Shown one piece after another: positions 1-7,502 of a stretch of 64,000 bases of DNA (positions are counted from its first letter, which is position 1; each line of letters opens with the position of its first letter). A model generated the notes under the pieces. That model was not told where the DNA came from. It saw nothing but the letters and a program-made list of their open reading frames with translations, and ran no database searches. The translations under genes and the position numbers were made by a program. Origin of the DNA: Rhizobiaceae bacterium (GTDB lineage: Bacteria; Pseudomonadota; Alphaproteobacteria; Rhizobiales; Rhizobiaceae); the NCBI GenBank assembly GCA_023953835.1, contig JAMLJB010000002.1, positions 278,630-342,629 on the forward strand, given 5' to 3'.

Positions 1-82
1 AGTGCCGAACTGGCCTCCTATTAAGCCATTGATTTCACGCTCATATTGATGTTGACCGCGTGCCATCCGAGTTTGTCACGTA

Positions 83-133
83 GTCTCACGATTTCCGACT
101 CGGATGCAGATAGTCTCACGAATTCCGTTCCAC
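83..133 (+). repeat. Two transposase-site-like repeats, left side of tni element
   Basis: Two copies of a roughly 20-bp repeat starting GTCTCACGA lie at 83-103 and 113-133. The first continues with TTTCCGACTCGG. The second diverges after AATTCCG. They match the repeats at 4787-4908 and are probably TniA binding sites. They have the same orientation as the right-hand copies, not the inverted orientation expected of paired transposon ends. Confidence 0.6.
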
Positions 134-234
134 CCGGCGGGCAGAACGCCAGCAATTCCGAGCATCCGAAGTGCCTGGGGAGGACCCTTTAGCCCCCTGC
201 CCACGCTAAACTGCCCAATTTGCTCGGTTTCAGC

Positions 235-320
235 CATAAACGGCCCAGGAGGCGCCTTGGGGCGTTTTCGGCTCCCTCGGGGCATCCGGAGCCCGTAAAA
301 CCGCTCTGCGGCCGTTTATG
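235..320. other. Nested inverted repeat in the gene-free left region
   Basis: CATAAACGGCC at 235-245 pairs perfectly with GGCCGTTTATG at 310-320. Inside it, GGCTCC at 270-275 pairs with GGAGCC at 288-293, so the segment can fold into a long two-part hairpin. It lies in the roughly 280 bp (134-410) that hold no gene, between the left repeats and tniR. It may be a terminator, part of the resolution site, or a remnant of the target DNA. Confidence 0.5.
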
Positions 321-339
321 AGGCTCGATAAAACACGTC

Positions 340-410
340 TGCAACTGGCCAGTTGATCATAGCCGTCGATACTGTACAAACGGCCGTGAAACATCCCTCG
401 AAAGCCCGCC
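340..410 (+). promoter_or_regulatory. Candidate res site / tniR promoter region
   Basis: Serine resolvases of this family act at a res site placed just upstream of tniR. This stretch contains a perfect 12-bp palindrome, AACTGGCCAGTT, at 343-354, followed by TTGATCAT and TACTGTACA. No second or third resolvase subsite could be defined by eye, so the assignment rests mainly on position. Confidence 0.35.
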
Positions 411-1334
411 ATGGCAAAGGCCCCCTCCCCTCCCCCGCGACCGCGCCGCCTCATCGGCTATGCACGGGTCTCGATGGAGGACCAGGTTACCGATGCACAG
501 GCCGACGAACTCAGGCAAGCCGGTTGCGCCGTCATCCACCACGAACAGGGTTCCGGCGCGTCGCGCTCGCGGCCGGTGCTGGCGAAGCTGATGCGCGAGA
601 TCCACGCCGGCGATGTTCTGGTCGTGGTCAGGCTCGACCGGCTTGCCCGATCGGTCAGCCATCTTCTCGAGGTGATCGAGACGCTCGAAAAGCGCGGCGC
701 GCATTTCCGCTCGCTGCGCGATCCGATCGACACTTCGACGCCGCAGGGCATGTTCTCGCTGCAAGTTCTCGGCGCGGTCGCCCAGCTGGAGCGCGCGCTG
801 ATCGCCGAGCGCACGAAGGCCGGAATCGCCGCCGCCAAGGCGCGCGGCCGGCTGCCCGGCAACCCTGGGCTGCGCGAGCGGAGGCCGGAAAGCATCCGCG
901 CCATCGCGGCGGCCCGCGACAGCGCCTATGTCGGCGACCTCATCGCCTCGGCACAGAACTGGCTGCCGGTCGTGCGACGGCTGCGTCCCCAGCACAACTG
1001 GGACGATGTCGTGCGGGTCCTGAACCACAAGGGGCAGAGCTGGACGGTGGAACGCCTTCGCCGCTCGGTCTATCGCCTGGTGCGCGAAGGCCTGGCGGAG
1101 CCTGAGCTTGTCCAGCGCGCGCCGCGGCGGCAGCCGGAGGACCGGTTGATGACGCTCGTGGCCGGCATTGCCATCGCAGACCCTGATCTCAGCCTGCGGG
1201 CGATAGCCGCGCAGCTCGAGGCGATGCGCGAACGGGCGCCACGCGGCGGCTGGCGATGGGCGGCCTCGTCGGTCAAGCATCTGCTCGATCGCGCCAGGCG
1301 TCTCGGCCTGAAGGTGCACGAACCCGACGGGTGA
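411..1334 (+). CDS. tniR: Serine resolvase TniR
   Basis: A 307-residue serine recombinase expected to resolve transposition cointegrates at a nearby res site. The N-terminal catalytic domain opens with IGYARVS, which carries the nucleophilic serine. The arginine-rich segment VVRLDRLARSVSHL and the E-helix region QLERALIAERTKAG follow. The roughly 150-residue C-terminal part is longer than the simple helix-turn-helix of Tn3 resolvases and holds an RLRRSVYRLV stretch. The gene is convergent with tniQ and the two reading frames overlap by about 60 bp. This tniR end-to-end with tniQ arrangement matches the Tn5053 group, though there tniR normally follows tniQ on the other side of res. Confidence 0.88.
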   Translation: MAKAPSPPPRPRRLIGYARVSMEDQVTDAQADELRQAGCAVIHHEQGSGASRSRPVLAKLMREIHAGDVLVVVRLDRLARSVSHLLEVIETLEKRGAHFRSLRDPIDTSTPQGMFSLQVLGAVAQLERALIAERTKAGIAAAKARGRLPGNPGLRERRPESIRAIAAARDSAYVGDLIASAQNWLPVVRRLRPQHNWDDVVRVLNHKGQSWTVERLRRSVYRLVREGLAEPELVQRAPRRQPEDRLMTLVAGIAIADPDLSLRAIAAQLEAMRERAPRGGWRWAASSVKHLLDRARRLGLKVHEPDG

Positions 1335-2283
1335 AGCAGGCATTCTTCGCCGTTCCCCTGCCCTCTCCTCTCGTCGTCGTGCGGCGGGCGCCGCGAGCGA
1401 CAGCGTTACGGATCCCGGTCGGCCAACGGTCAATCAGCCCCAACACTTTCTTTCGGCCGAACTCATCGGTGGTCTCCAGGATGTGGGCGACTGCGGTGGC
1501 CGGATTCTTCAAAAGCCGAGCAAGGCCGATTGCGATGGCGTAACGCTCCGCGAAGGGCGCATCGCGCAAGCCTGGCAGAGCACGCGGCAGAAGCTGGTTG
1601 TAGACCGGGACGGCGCTGTTGAATTCGGGCACGAGAATGCCGAGCACCGGCCGGGGACACGGTCGCGAAAGCTCCATCGCATGGGCCTGCTGGTCGGAGC
1701 GCGCCAACCTGGCCAGTTCCCATGGCGCCGGCGGCGACGGCTTGCGATGCGGCGCGAGCAACAGGGAGATCGCGGCGTCGACGGGCACGACGGCGGTTTC
1801 GCCGCCTTTGGCCCAGTTGGACAGGATCGCGGCGCCGCGGCAAGCTGATCCGACATCGCTCAACACACTAGCGCCCCTTGTATCCGGGCTTTGCAGTGGC
1901 TGACGGTGCCGATCGCAATAGAAGCTGAAGGCGAAAGACCACGTTCGCAACCTTGGCGGTCGCTGCATGCCGCGCGAGCAGATCGGGCAGATCTCACGAG
2001 CGTCGGGCCGAAGCAGGCTGCGACAACGCGACGATGCATTATGGAAGGTCATGCCGAACAGGCGTTCAACCGAAGAATTCGTCGCGGCAGCGATGCGTTC
2101 CATATCGGTCTGCACGGGATCGATCTCGAGTTGCAGCGCAGGCCGGGACCATCCAACATGGGCTCGCAGATCATCGAGCGAAACCAGATAGACGTCGGCG
2201 ATCCGCTCCAGCCAGGAACTCAGCCGTTCGTCCCGAAAGGGCGGCGGCACGACCGGCAGCGGCGCCCTCCCCTCCCCCGCCAT
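1273..2283 (-). CDS. tniQ: TniQ family transposition targeting protein
   Basis: A 336-residue protein with the TniQ start pattern: proline-rich lead, then FRDERLSSWLERIA. A zinc-binding set follows, CPICS near residue 96 and a CDRHRQPL motif about 25 residues later. TniQ/TnsD proteins link the transposase machinery to its target site. The gene lies 3 bp after tniB and is transcribed with it. Its last 60 bp overlap the 3' end of tniR on the opposite strand, so the C-terminal, arginine-rich tail may be poorly constrained. No Cas genes accompany it, so there is no sign of RNA-guided targeting. Confidence 0.85.
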   Translation of the reverse strand: MAGEGRAPLPVVPPPFRDERLSSWLERIADVYLVSLDDLRAHVGWSRPALQLEIDPVQTDMERIAAATNSSVERLFGMTFHNASSRCRSLLRPDAREICPICSRGMQRPPRLRTWSFAFSFYCDRHRQPLQSPDTRGASVLSDVGSACRGAAILSNWAKGGETAVVPVDAAISLLLAPHRKPSPPAPWELARLARSDQQAHAMELSRPCPRPVLGILVPEFNSAVPVYNQLLPRALPGLRDAPFAERYAIAIGLARLLKNPATAVAHILETTDEFGRKKVLGLIDRWPTGIRNAVARGARRTTTRGEGRGTAKNACFTRRVRAPSGRDAWRDRADA

Positions 2284-2286
2284 GAG

Positions 2287-3168
2287 TCAGGCCGCGAAGG
2301 TCGTCGGCGCGGTGACGCGGTGATCGAGGATCGCGGCCGACGTGATCCGTTCTTTGCCGTTGAGGATGGCGTCTGTCGCCAGACCCCTGACCATCTTGAA
2401 GATCGCGTCGGTGATCCCGCCATTAGCCTCGACGAGACGCTTGAGGGCGCTGTCCGTCAGCTCCGACGGCAAGCGCAACGGCAGCGAGTACAGAAGACCG
2501 CCGATCAGCCCGTGGAAGTCGGCATCGGGCCGCCACGGCGCCAAGCCGTAGGGTTCGAAGCGGCTGTTGAGATGGGCATCGCCCCGGATTGCATCGCGTG
2601 CCTCGTGCGAACCGAGGCAGATCAGCGGAATCCGCAGCTCATTGCCGAGGAAGCGCAACAGATTGAGCATCCTGCGCTGCTCGCGATAGGTACCGGCGAT
2701 CAGATTCTGGACCTCGTCGATGACAAGCATGCGCGGCGCGATCTCCTGGAGCAGCCGCAGTGCCTGTGTCTCGAGTTGCCCGAGCGTCGCGCGGGTCGGC
2801 GGCGGTGCGCCGATCACGGAAAGCAGGCGATGATAGAAACGTCCCTCGTCTGGGGAAGCGACCATCTGCACGACGATGACCGGCCGATGATGGATCCCGC
2901 TGCTCTCATCGAAGCTGGGCGGATTGGCGCGCACGAACTTCTCGATGATCATCGTCTTGCCCATCCCGGAAGCGCCGAAGATCAACAGATTGGGCATGCG
3001 GGCACGCTTGGGAAACAGAAGCAGTTCCTCGAGCTTGTCGAGCGCATGGCGGGCACGCGGATAGTCGATCCAGCGGTCGACCCGAATATGTTCGACACGC
3101 TCGCGGTCGGGCAGATCGGCATGGCCCTGAACGGCGGGATCGAGGTGCGGATAGGCCGTCATTCCCAA
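2287..3168 (-). CDS. tniB: TniB AAA+ ATPase
   Basis: A 293-residue AAA+ ATPase, the TnsC-like regulator that activates the transposase and selects target DNA. The Walker A motif GASGMGKT is near residue 65 and the Walker B motif LVIDEVQN near residue 145. The sensor region ICLGSHEARDAIRGD follows. The start overlaps the end of tniA by 10 bp, which points to translational coupling in a tniA-tniB-tniQ operon. Confidence 0.9.
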   Translation of the reverse strand: MGMTAYPHLDPAVQGHADLPDRERVEHIRVDRWIDYPRARHALDKLEELLLFPKRARMPNLLIFGASGMGKTMIIEKFVRANPPSFDESSGIHHRPVIVVQMVASPDEGRFYHRLLSVIGAPPPTRATLGQLETQALRLLQEIAPRMLVIDEVQNLIAGTYREQRRMLNLLRFLGNELRIPLICLGSHEARDAIRGDAHLNSRFEPYGLAPWRPDADFHGLIGGLLYSLPLRLPSELTDSALKRLVEANGGITDAIFKMVRGLATDAILNGKERITSAAILDHRVTAPTTFAA

Positions 3169-4766
3169 ACCTCCACCGGGAAATGCGGCAAGGCGATCAC
3201 CGGCTCGTCGGCCGGTGCGCTTGCCGGAAGCGCCGGCCTTGGTTGCAGATGGGCGCGGCGAGCCCGTAGCCTGCGGGTTTGCGTGGTTTCCCGCGTTGCC
3301 TGGTCCACCAGGGCGCGCTGTGCGGCGATCGTCTGGAAGATCGTCTCCTCATCGATCTCGCGGCGGCCGCGAGCCCGCTGTACGCGCAGCGCCGCCTTCT
3401 GCTCCCATAGCGTGATCGCCGGGCGCCCGGGATTGCGCGTCGGCGCCATCAGATAGTTCTCGCCAAGCTTGACGAAGACCTGATGCAGGTCCCGCGGATC
3501 GTATTTGACGAGCACCTTGTCGTCGCACCGGCCAATCCAGCGCGCAAAGCCGTCCGACCAGTAGCAGATGTTGTTGAGATGAATGCCGGTCCGCCGCAGC
3601 ACGCGCGGCTCGAACGGCAGGAAATCGATCAGGAAGGCGAGCGGATCGCGCACGTGCCGCGGAGGACGCGCGCCTATCGCCTCGTTCCAGGCCGCGACCG
3701 GCGGCCGACCAATGCCGCGGTGCAGGTCGGAATGGTAGGCGATGATTTCCAGCGCCAGCCAGGCTTCGAGCTCGCGCATGGTCATCACGGCGCGCGCCTC
3801 GGGATCGTAGTCGCCCCGGTCCAGCACGTTGGAGAAGTGCGTGCCGGGCAGCAGGTGCACCGCGCCCATCATCGTGCCGATCAGGCGTTCGATGTGCCCG
3901 CCGAACCGTGGCGTCCCCGGCGGGCGGTAGGAGATAGCGATGTTGTGGTCGTCGCAGCCGCGCTTGAAGGCGCGAGAGTGGAATTCGGCGCCGTTGTCGA
4001 CGTGAATGCATTCGGGTAGGCCGCTCGTCGGCCATTCCACCGATATCCCGCGATCTTCCAGCCAGCGCGTCTTGTCGATGATCGCATGCGTCAGGCAGAG
4101 CGCTACCGATGTCACGGACGGCGCCTCCAGGGACAGGTAGAAGCCCAGAACCATCCGGGTACAGACGTCGATGGCGATGGTCAGGATAGGACGGCCGATC
4201 GGCTGCCTTTCGATCGGATCGACAACCGTCACGTCGACCTTCGTATGATCGATCTGGACGATCTGCAGCGGATGCTGCACCGAAAGCTCGCCTGGGAGCG
4301 CCAGAAATTGCGCTTCGGCCCGTGCTTTGCCCTCACGACGGCGCTTCAGTGCCTCGACATCGAGCGTGCGCAGGTAGGCCTTGAGCCGCCGGATCGACGG
4401 CGGCGGCAACTGTTCTGCCCGGCAATCGGATGAGATCCGCTTCCAAAGCCGCGTCAGCGTCGGCCTTTCCGGCATCGCGTAGAACGTCGTGATGTTGTGA
4501 TCGACGATCGTCTTCAGAGCAGGATCAAAGGCATCGATGCCGCCGTGCCGCCCCGACTTCCGGTGAAGAAGCGCTGCAGCGCGCTCCTCTGTTCGATACC
4601 GCTTCAGCCAGCGGAACAGCGTCGCACGGCTGACCGCGAGGTTCGCCATGGCATCGGCCACTTCGCCCGCAGTGGGTCGCAGCGGCAACCGCCGCAGAAC
4701 GTCCGCATGCCGAAGCACGTCCTGCCATTCTTGTTCGTTGAGCTGGTCACGTCGCATGCCCTTCAC
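3159..4766 (-). CDS. tniA: TniA DDE transposase (Mu/TnsB-like)
   Basis: A 535-residue transposase of the retroviral-integrase fold with a Mu-type C-terminal domain. Helix-turn-helix DNA-binding segments occupy the first about 140 residues (ATLFRWLKRY is the clearest). The DDE residues are visible as the D of VQIDHTKVDV, the D of IHVDNGAEFH and the E of GHIERLIGTM. The length agrees with Tn5053 TniA (about 560). It is the first gene of the tni operon. Its promoter must lie in the 4767-4923 stretch that also holds four copies of the terminal repeat, so TniA may repress its own expression by binding there. That last point is inference. Confidence 0.92.
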   Translation of the reverse strand: MKGMRRDQLNEQEWQDVLRHADVLRRLPLRPTAGEVADAMANLAVSRATLFRWLKRYRTEERAAALLHRKSGRHGGIDAFDPALKTIVDHNITTFYAMPERPTLTRLWKRISSDCRAEQLPPPSIRRLKAYLRTLDVEALKRRREGKARAEAQFLALPGELSVQHPLQIVQIDHTKVDVTVVDPIERQPIGRPILTIAIDVCTRMVLGFYLSLEAPSVTSVALCLTHAIIDKTRWLEDRGISVEWPTSGLPECIHVDNGAEFHSRAFKRGCDDHNIAISYRPPGTPRFGGHIERLIGTMMGAVHLLPGTHFSNVLDRGDYDPEARAVMTMRELEAWLALEIIAYHSDLHRGIGRPPVAAWNEAIGARPPRHVRDPLAFLIDFLPFEPRVLRRTGIHLNNICYWSDGFARWIGRCDDKVLVKYDPRDLHQVFVKLGENYLMAPTRNPGRPAITLWEQKAALRVQRARGRREIDEETIFQTIAAQRALVDQATRETTQTRRLRARRAHLQPRPALPASAPADEPVIALPHFPVEVWE

Positions 4767-4786
4767 GCGCTTGGTGTATCAAGGTA

Positions 4787-4908
4787 GTCTCACCATATCT
4801 GAATCGCGTGACAGTTCAGTCTCAACGAAACCGACTCGGTCTCACGAAATCTGAATCGGCTAACGCTTTGAAAATAAATGACGACCAGTCTCACGAAAAA
4901 CGGTCAAC
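4787..4908 (+). repeat. Four terminal repeats, right (tniA) end
   Basis: Copies of a roughly 20-bp GTCTCACGA repeat begin at 4787, 4819, 4839 and 4888. The 4819 copy has one extra A after GTCTCA, and the 4819 and 4839 copies abut. Multiple 19-22 bp transposase sites inside the ends are typical of Tn5053/Tn7 relatives. TGACA at 4909-4913 directly follows the outermost copy. All copies read in the same direction as those at 83 and 113. Confidence 0.75.
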
Positions 4909-4923
4909 TGACACGCTGATCAT

Positions 4924-6090
4924 GTGGCGGAGAAATCCGAACAGCCACAGGACGTTTCCCCGCAGGGGTCCGGCGACCCTCACCTGCCGACCGATGCCGA
5001 TCTTCCCGACATCGTCGACGTCGTGATGGCGATGGGACAACAACACCCTGAGACGGGTGAACACTCCCCTCCCCTTCCGGCAGACTCGCAAAACACGCGC
5101 CTCCCCGCTCAACTGCAAGGCCTCGCCGACATGGCGCGCGGCTATGTCGAGGCGGCCAGCTCGGCCAATACGCGCCGCGCCTACGCATCCGACTGGCGGC
5201 ATTTTGCGAGCTGGTGCAGGCGGCAGGGTCTCAGCGCCTTTCCGCCCGATCCCCGGCACGTCGGCCTCTATGTCACGGCCTGCGCCTCCGGCAAGGCAAC
5301 GGGAGGAAGCAAGTCGAACTCGGTTTCGACCATCGAGCGCCGCCTGTCGTCCCTTTGCTGGAACTATGCGCAGCGCGGCCAACCGCTCGACCGCAAGGAT
5401 CGTCACATCGCAACCGTTCTGGCCGGTATTCGCAACACCCATGCCGCCCCTCCTCGCCAGAAAGACGCGATCCTGCCGGAGGACCTGATCGCGATGCTCG
5501 AAACGCTCGACCGGGGCACGCTGCGCGGATTGCGCGACCGTGCCATGCTGCTTCTGGGCTTCGCAGGTGGCCTGCGGCGCTCGGAGATCGTCGGCCTCGA
5601 TGTCGGACGCGACCAGACTGCGGATGGCCGCGGCTGGATCGAGATCTTCGACAAGGGCCTGCTGGTCACCTTGCGGGGCAAGACAGGCTGGCGCGAGATC
5701 GAGGTCGGGCGCGGTTCGGCGGATTCCACCTGTCCTGTCGTCGCGCTCGACAACTGGATGAAATTCGCGCGCCTCGCGCATGGTCCGCTGTTCCGTCGCG
5801 TCACAGGCAAGGGCAAGAAGCTCGGCCCCGAACGCCTCAACGACCAGGAGGTCGCGCGTCTGGTCAAGCGCGCAGCACTCGCCGCAGGAATACGCAGCGA
5901 CCTGCCGCAACGCGAGCGCGCCCGACTTTTCGCGGGCCATTCGCTTCGTGCCGGTCTCGCCTCATCGGCTGAGGTGGATGAGCGGCATGTGCAGAAGCAG
6001 CTTGGCCACGCCTCCGCCGAAATGACCCGGCGATACCAACGCCGCCGCGACCGGTTCCGCGTCAACCTCACAAAGGCGTCCGGGCTTTGA
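4924..6090 (+). CDS. Tyrosine-type site-specific recombinase/integrase
   Basis: A 388-residue phage-integrase-family recombinase. A SAM-like core-binding domain spans about residues 65-165 (NTRRAYASDWRHFASWC). The catalytic domain shows R in GLRRSEIVGL, H-x-x-R in HSLRAGL, H in KQLGHAS and the nucleophile Y in MTRRYQRR. It could act in plasmid dimer resolution or in integration; it sits beside repC. The GTG start chosen lies only 10 bp outside the putative tni right end, so the transposon may have replaced the gene's native promoter or first codons. The first 60 residues are proline-rich and match no domain. Confidence 0.88.
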   Translation: MAEKSEQPQDVSPQGSGDPHLPTDADLPDIVDVVMAMGQQHPETGEHSPPLPADSQNTRLPAQLQGLADMARGYVEAASSANTRRAYASDWRHFASWCRRQGLSAFPPDPRHVGLYVTACASGKATGGSKSNSVSTIERRLSSLCWNYAQRGQPLDRKDRHIATVLAGIRNTHAAPPRQKDAILPEDLIAMLETLDRGTLRGLRDRAMLLLGFAGGLRRSEIVGLDVGRDQTADGRGWIEIFDKGLLVTLRGKTGWREIEVGRGSADSTCPVVALDNWMKFARLAHGPLFRRVTGKGKKLGPERLNDQEVARLVKRAALAAGIRSDLPQRERARLFAGHSLRAGLASSAEVDERHVQKQLGHASAEMTRRYQRRRDRFRVNLTKASGL

Positions 6091-6112
6091 AAGCCCCCTC
6101 CCCTGCCGGGCA

Positions 6113-7351
6113 TCATCCCGTCTTTTCCTGTTGTGCGCGGCCCTTTGCCCTGAGCAGAGCCATAAGCACCGGTCCGACTGAAAAGGCATTTGCGCGCGCC
6201 TTGTCGGTCAGCGCCCGCAAATAGCCGCCCGCGCTGGAAATCTGGTCGGCCCGTTGAAGAATGGCCGCGACGACAATTGCGGCATCGACCCTGCCCATGG
6301 CTTCGCAGGCCTGGTTCCACGCATCCGGACTGACCCCCAGTGCCGCGCGGACCAGATTGGCCACCTCAACCAGATCGTCCCAACTATCGATCCCGGCGCG
6401 GGCATAATCGACAATGTCCGGACAGGCTCGCAACACCAGCCCAAGCGGGAAGCCCAACGGTGATTTGTTACCGACCGGCCTTTGCGGCTGGATATACGGC
6501 GGATGGATTGGCTCGGCTTCGCCCCCCGGCTCTTTTTCAGAGCGTGGTTCAGATTCAGGATGAGTGTATGGGTTTGAATTCTGTTTGTGCCGCTCAGTTT
6601 GAGACTCATTGGCGCTTGAATCTTCCGATTTTTCACGTTGTTCCAACAGCTTGCGGGTGGCGCGGGCAAGTGCTGAGAGTTCCGCCTCGAAAGGCTCCAG
6701 CTCCCGCCTCGTAGCAGTGCGCGGAATGCGCCCGACGATGGCGCGGTATTCGAGGTGAAGCGCCTCCCAATCGCCCTCGATGCCCTCTTCCAGGCCGAAG
6801 GTAATCATCTTCGCTATATCGCGCCTTACAATGGTGATGCGCTCCCGCACGACCTGCAATTCGCGGCGTTCGCGCCGAACCTCGTCGGCCAGGCGCTCGA
6901 ATTCGGCCGCACGCACCAGGAGCGGCGACAGGTCGAAGCCATAGGCCTGCTCGATCTCGCCGCCCTCCCCCTTGCGGGCGAAGCGCTTGCCGTTCGGGCT
7001 GTCGCGGCGCACCACAAGGCCGCAATCGACCAAATTAGCGAGATGGCGGCGCAGCGTGGCCGGAGCCATGCCATTCGCGCGCTGGGCCAATTGCCGGTTC
7101 GAAGGAAATGCGACCAGATTCCCCTCCGCCGACAATTCGCTTTCGGGAAAGAAGCTCAACAGGGCGGTCAGCAGGGTCACTGCCCGATCCGTCGCGCCGA
7201 TCATTGGCCTGGCTTCGCAGATGTTGCGAATGATCGTCCATTTGTCGGCTTTTGCATCCTTGGGGCACTGCTGCGCCGTTGCATTGCCTGCCATGATGGC
7301 ATGACTAAGCCGTCGCCGCCCGAAGGGCGTCGATGCAAGATAGGTCTCCAT
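6113..7351 (-). CDS. repC: Plasmid replication initiator RepC
   Basis: A 412-residue RepC, the initiator that binds the origin located inside its own gene. The family's N-terminal segment FGRRRLSHA is followed by a winged-helix-like region (SNRQLAQRANGMAPATLRRHLANL). A basic, coiled segment spans about residues 160-260, then a low-complexity linker of about 60 residues. The conserved C-terminal helical domain ends YLRALTDKA. Length matches RepC proteins (about 400). It is the last gene of repABC. An intergenic region of 151 bp with a counter-transcribed RNA separates it from repB and probably limits its translation. A Shine-Dalgarno-like GAGAGG lies just before the ATG. Confidence 0.95.
   Translation of the reverse strand: METYLASTPFGRRRLSHAIMAGNATAQQCPKDAKADKWTIIRNICEARPMIGATDRAVTLLTALLSFFPESELSAEGNLVAFPSNRQLAQRANGMAPATLRRHLANLVDCGLVVRRDSPNGKRFARKGEGGEIEQAYGFDLSPLLVRAAEFERLADEVRRERRELQVVRERITIVRRDIAKMITFGLEEGIEGDWEALHLEYRAIVGRIPRTATRRELEPFEAELSALARATRKLLEQREKSEDSSANESQTERHKQNSNPYTHPESEPRSEKEPGGEAEPIHPPYIQPQRPVGNKSPLGFPLGLVLRACPDIVDYARAGIDSWDDLVEVANLVRAALGVSPDAWNQACEAMGRVDAAIVVAAILQRADQISSAGGYLRALTDKARANAFSVGPVLMALLRAKGRAQQEKTG
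6528..6655. other. AT-rich block in repC, candidate oriV
   Basis: Within the GC-rich repC gene this stretch is clearly AT-rich (for example TTTGAATTCTG and CCGATTTTTCACG). It encodes the low-complexity linker (residues about 233-275). In studied repABC plasmids the origin maps to an AT-rich region inside repC, so this is the best candidate here. No initiator-binding repeats were recognised. Confidence 0.5.
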
Positions 7352-7408
7352 GTCCTCTCACCTTCTCAAAGGCAAAAGAATCTGGCTCGTCGAAATGACG
7401 CCTGAAGC

Positions 7409-7437
7409 TTGACAGTGATTCGCGGATTTGCGATTCT
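7409..7437 (+). promoter_or_regulatory. Promoter of the counter-transcribed RNA
   Basis: TTGACA at 7409-7414 and GATTCT at 7432-7437 are separated by 17 bp. They lie on the strand opposite to repB-repC. The -35 is a perfect consensus. Position and strength fit the incA/ctRNA promoter of repABC replicons. Confidence 0.65.
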
Positions 7438-7443
7438 CAGGCT

Positions 7444-7496
7444 GCTACACGATGAGAAGGGCTTCCGCGCGGCGACGTTCGGGGGCCTTTTTCTTT
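7444..7496 (+). ncRNA. incA: Counter-transcribed RNA (ctRNA) of repABC
   Basis: An antisense RNA of roughly 50 nt that in repABC plasmids pairs with the repB-repC leader, lowers RepC synthesis and determines incompatibility. The start is inferred 7 bp after the -10 at 7432-7437. The end is an intrinsic terminator: an 8-bp stem 7460-7467/7480-7487 (with two G-U pairs) followed by TTTTTCTTTT. Length, strand and location between repB and repC all match the family. Confidence 0.75.
7460..7496 (+). terminator. Rho-independent terminator of ctRNA
   Basis: The stem GGCTTCCG (7460-7467) pairs with CGGGGGCC (7480-7487) around a 12-nt loop, followed by a T-rich run at 7488-7496. It doubles as the stem-loop used for antisense pairing in this class. 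Confidence 0.7.
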
Positions 7497-7502
7497 TGCG
7501 GT

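Larger units (their letters stand above)
74..4913. mobile_element. Tn5053/Tn402-like (tni) transposon, ends provisional
   Basis: The gene set tniA-tniB-tniQ plus a serine resolvase tniR is the hallmark of the Tn5053/Tn402 group, which is distantly related to Tn7. TGTCA occurs at 74-78 and its inverse TGACA at 4909-4913, outside the outermost GTCTCACGA repeats. Known Tn5053-family ends also begin TGTCA. The element so defined is about 4.8 kb and carries no cargo beyond the transposition genes. The flanking 5-mers (GAGTT on the left, CGCTG on the right) do not match, so no target duplication supports these ends. The true left end could lie outside the window. Confidence 0.5.

Noticed and set aside
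411..4766. CRISPR-associated transposon, because TniQ, a TnsC-like ATPase and a TnsB-like transposase are present
   Set aside because: No Cas gene or repeat-spacer array was found in the window, and the tniR resolvase fits the Tn5053/Tn402 type.
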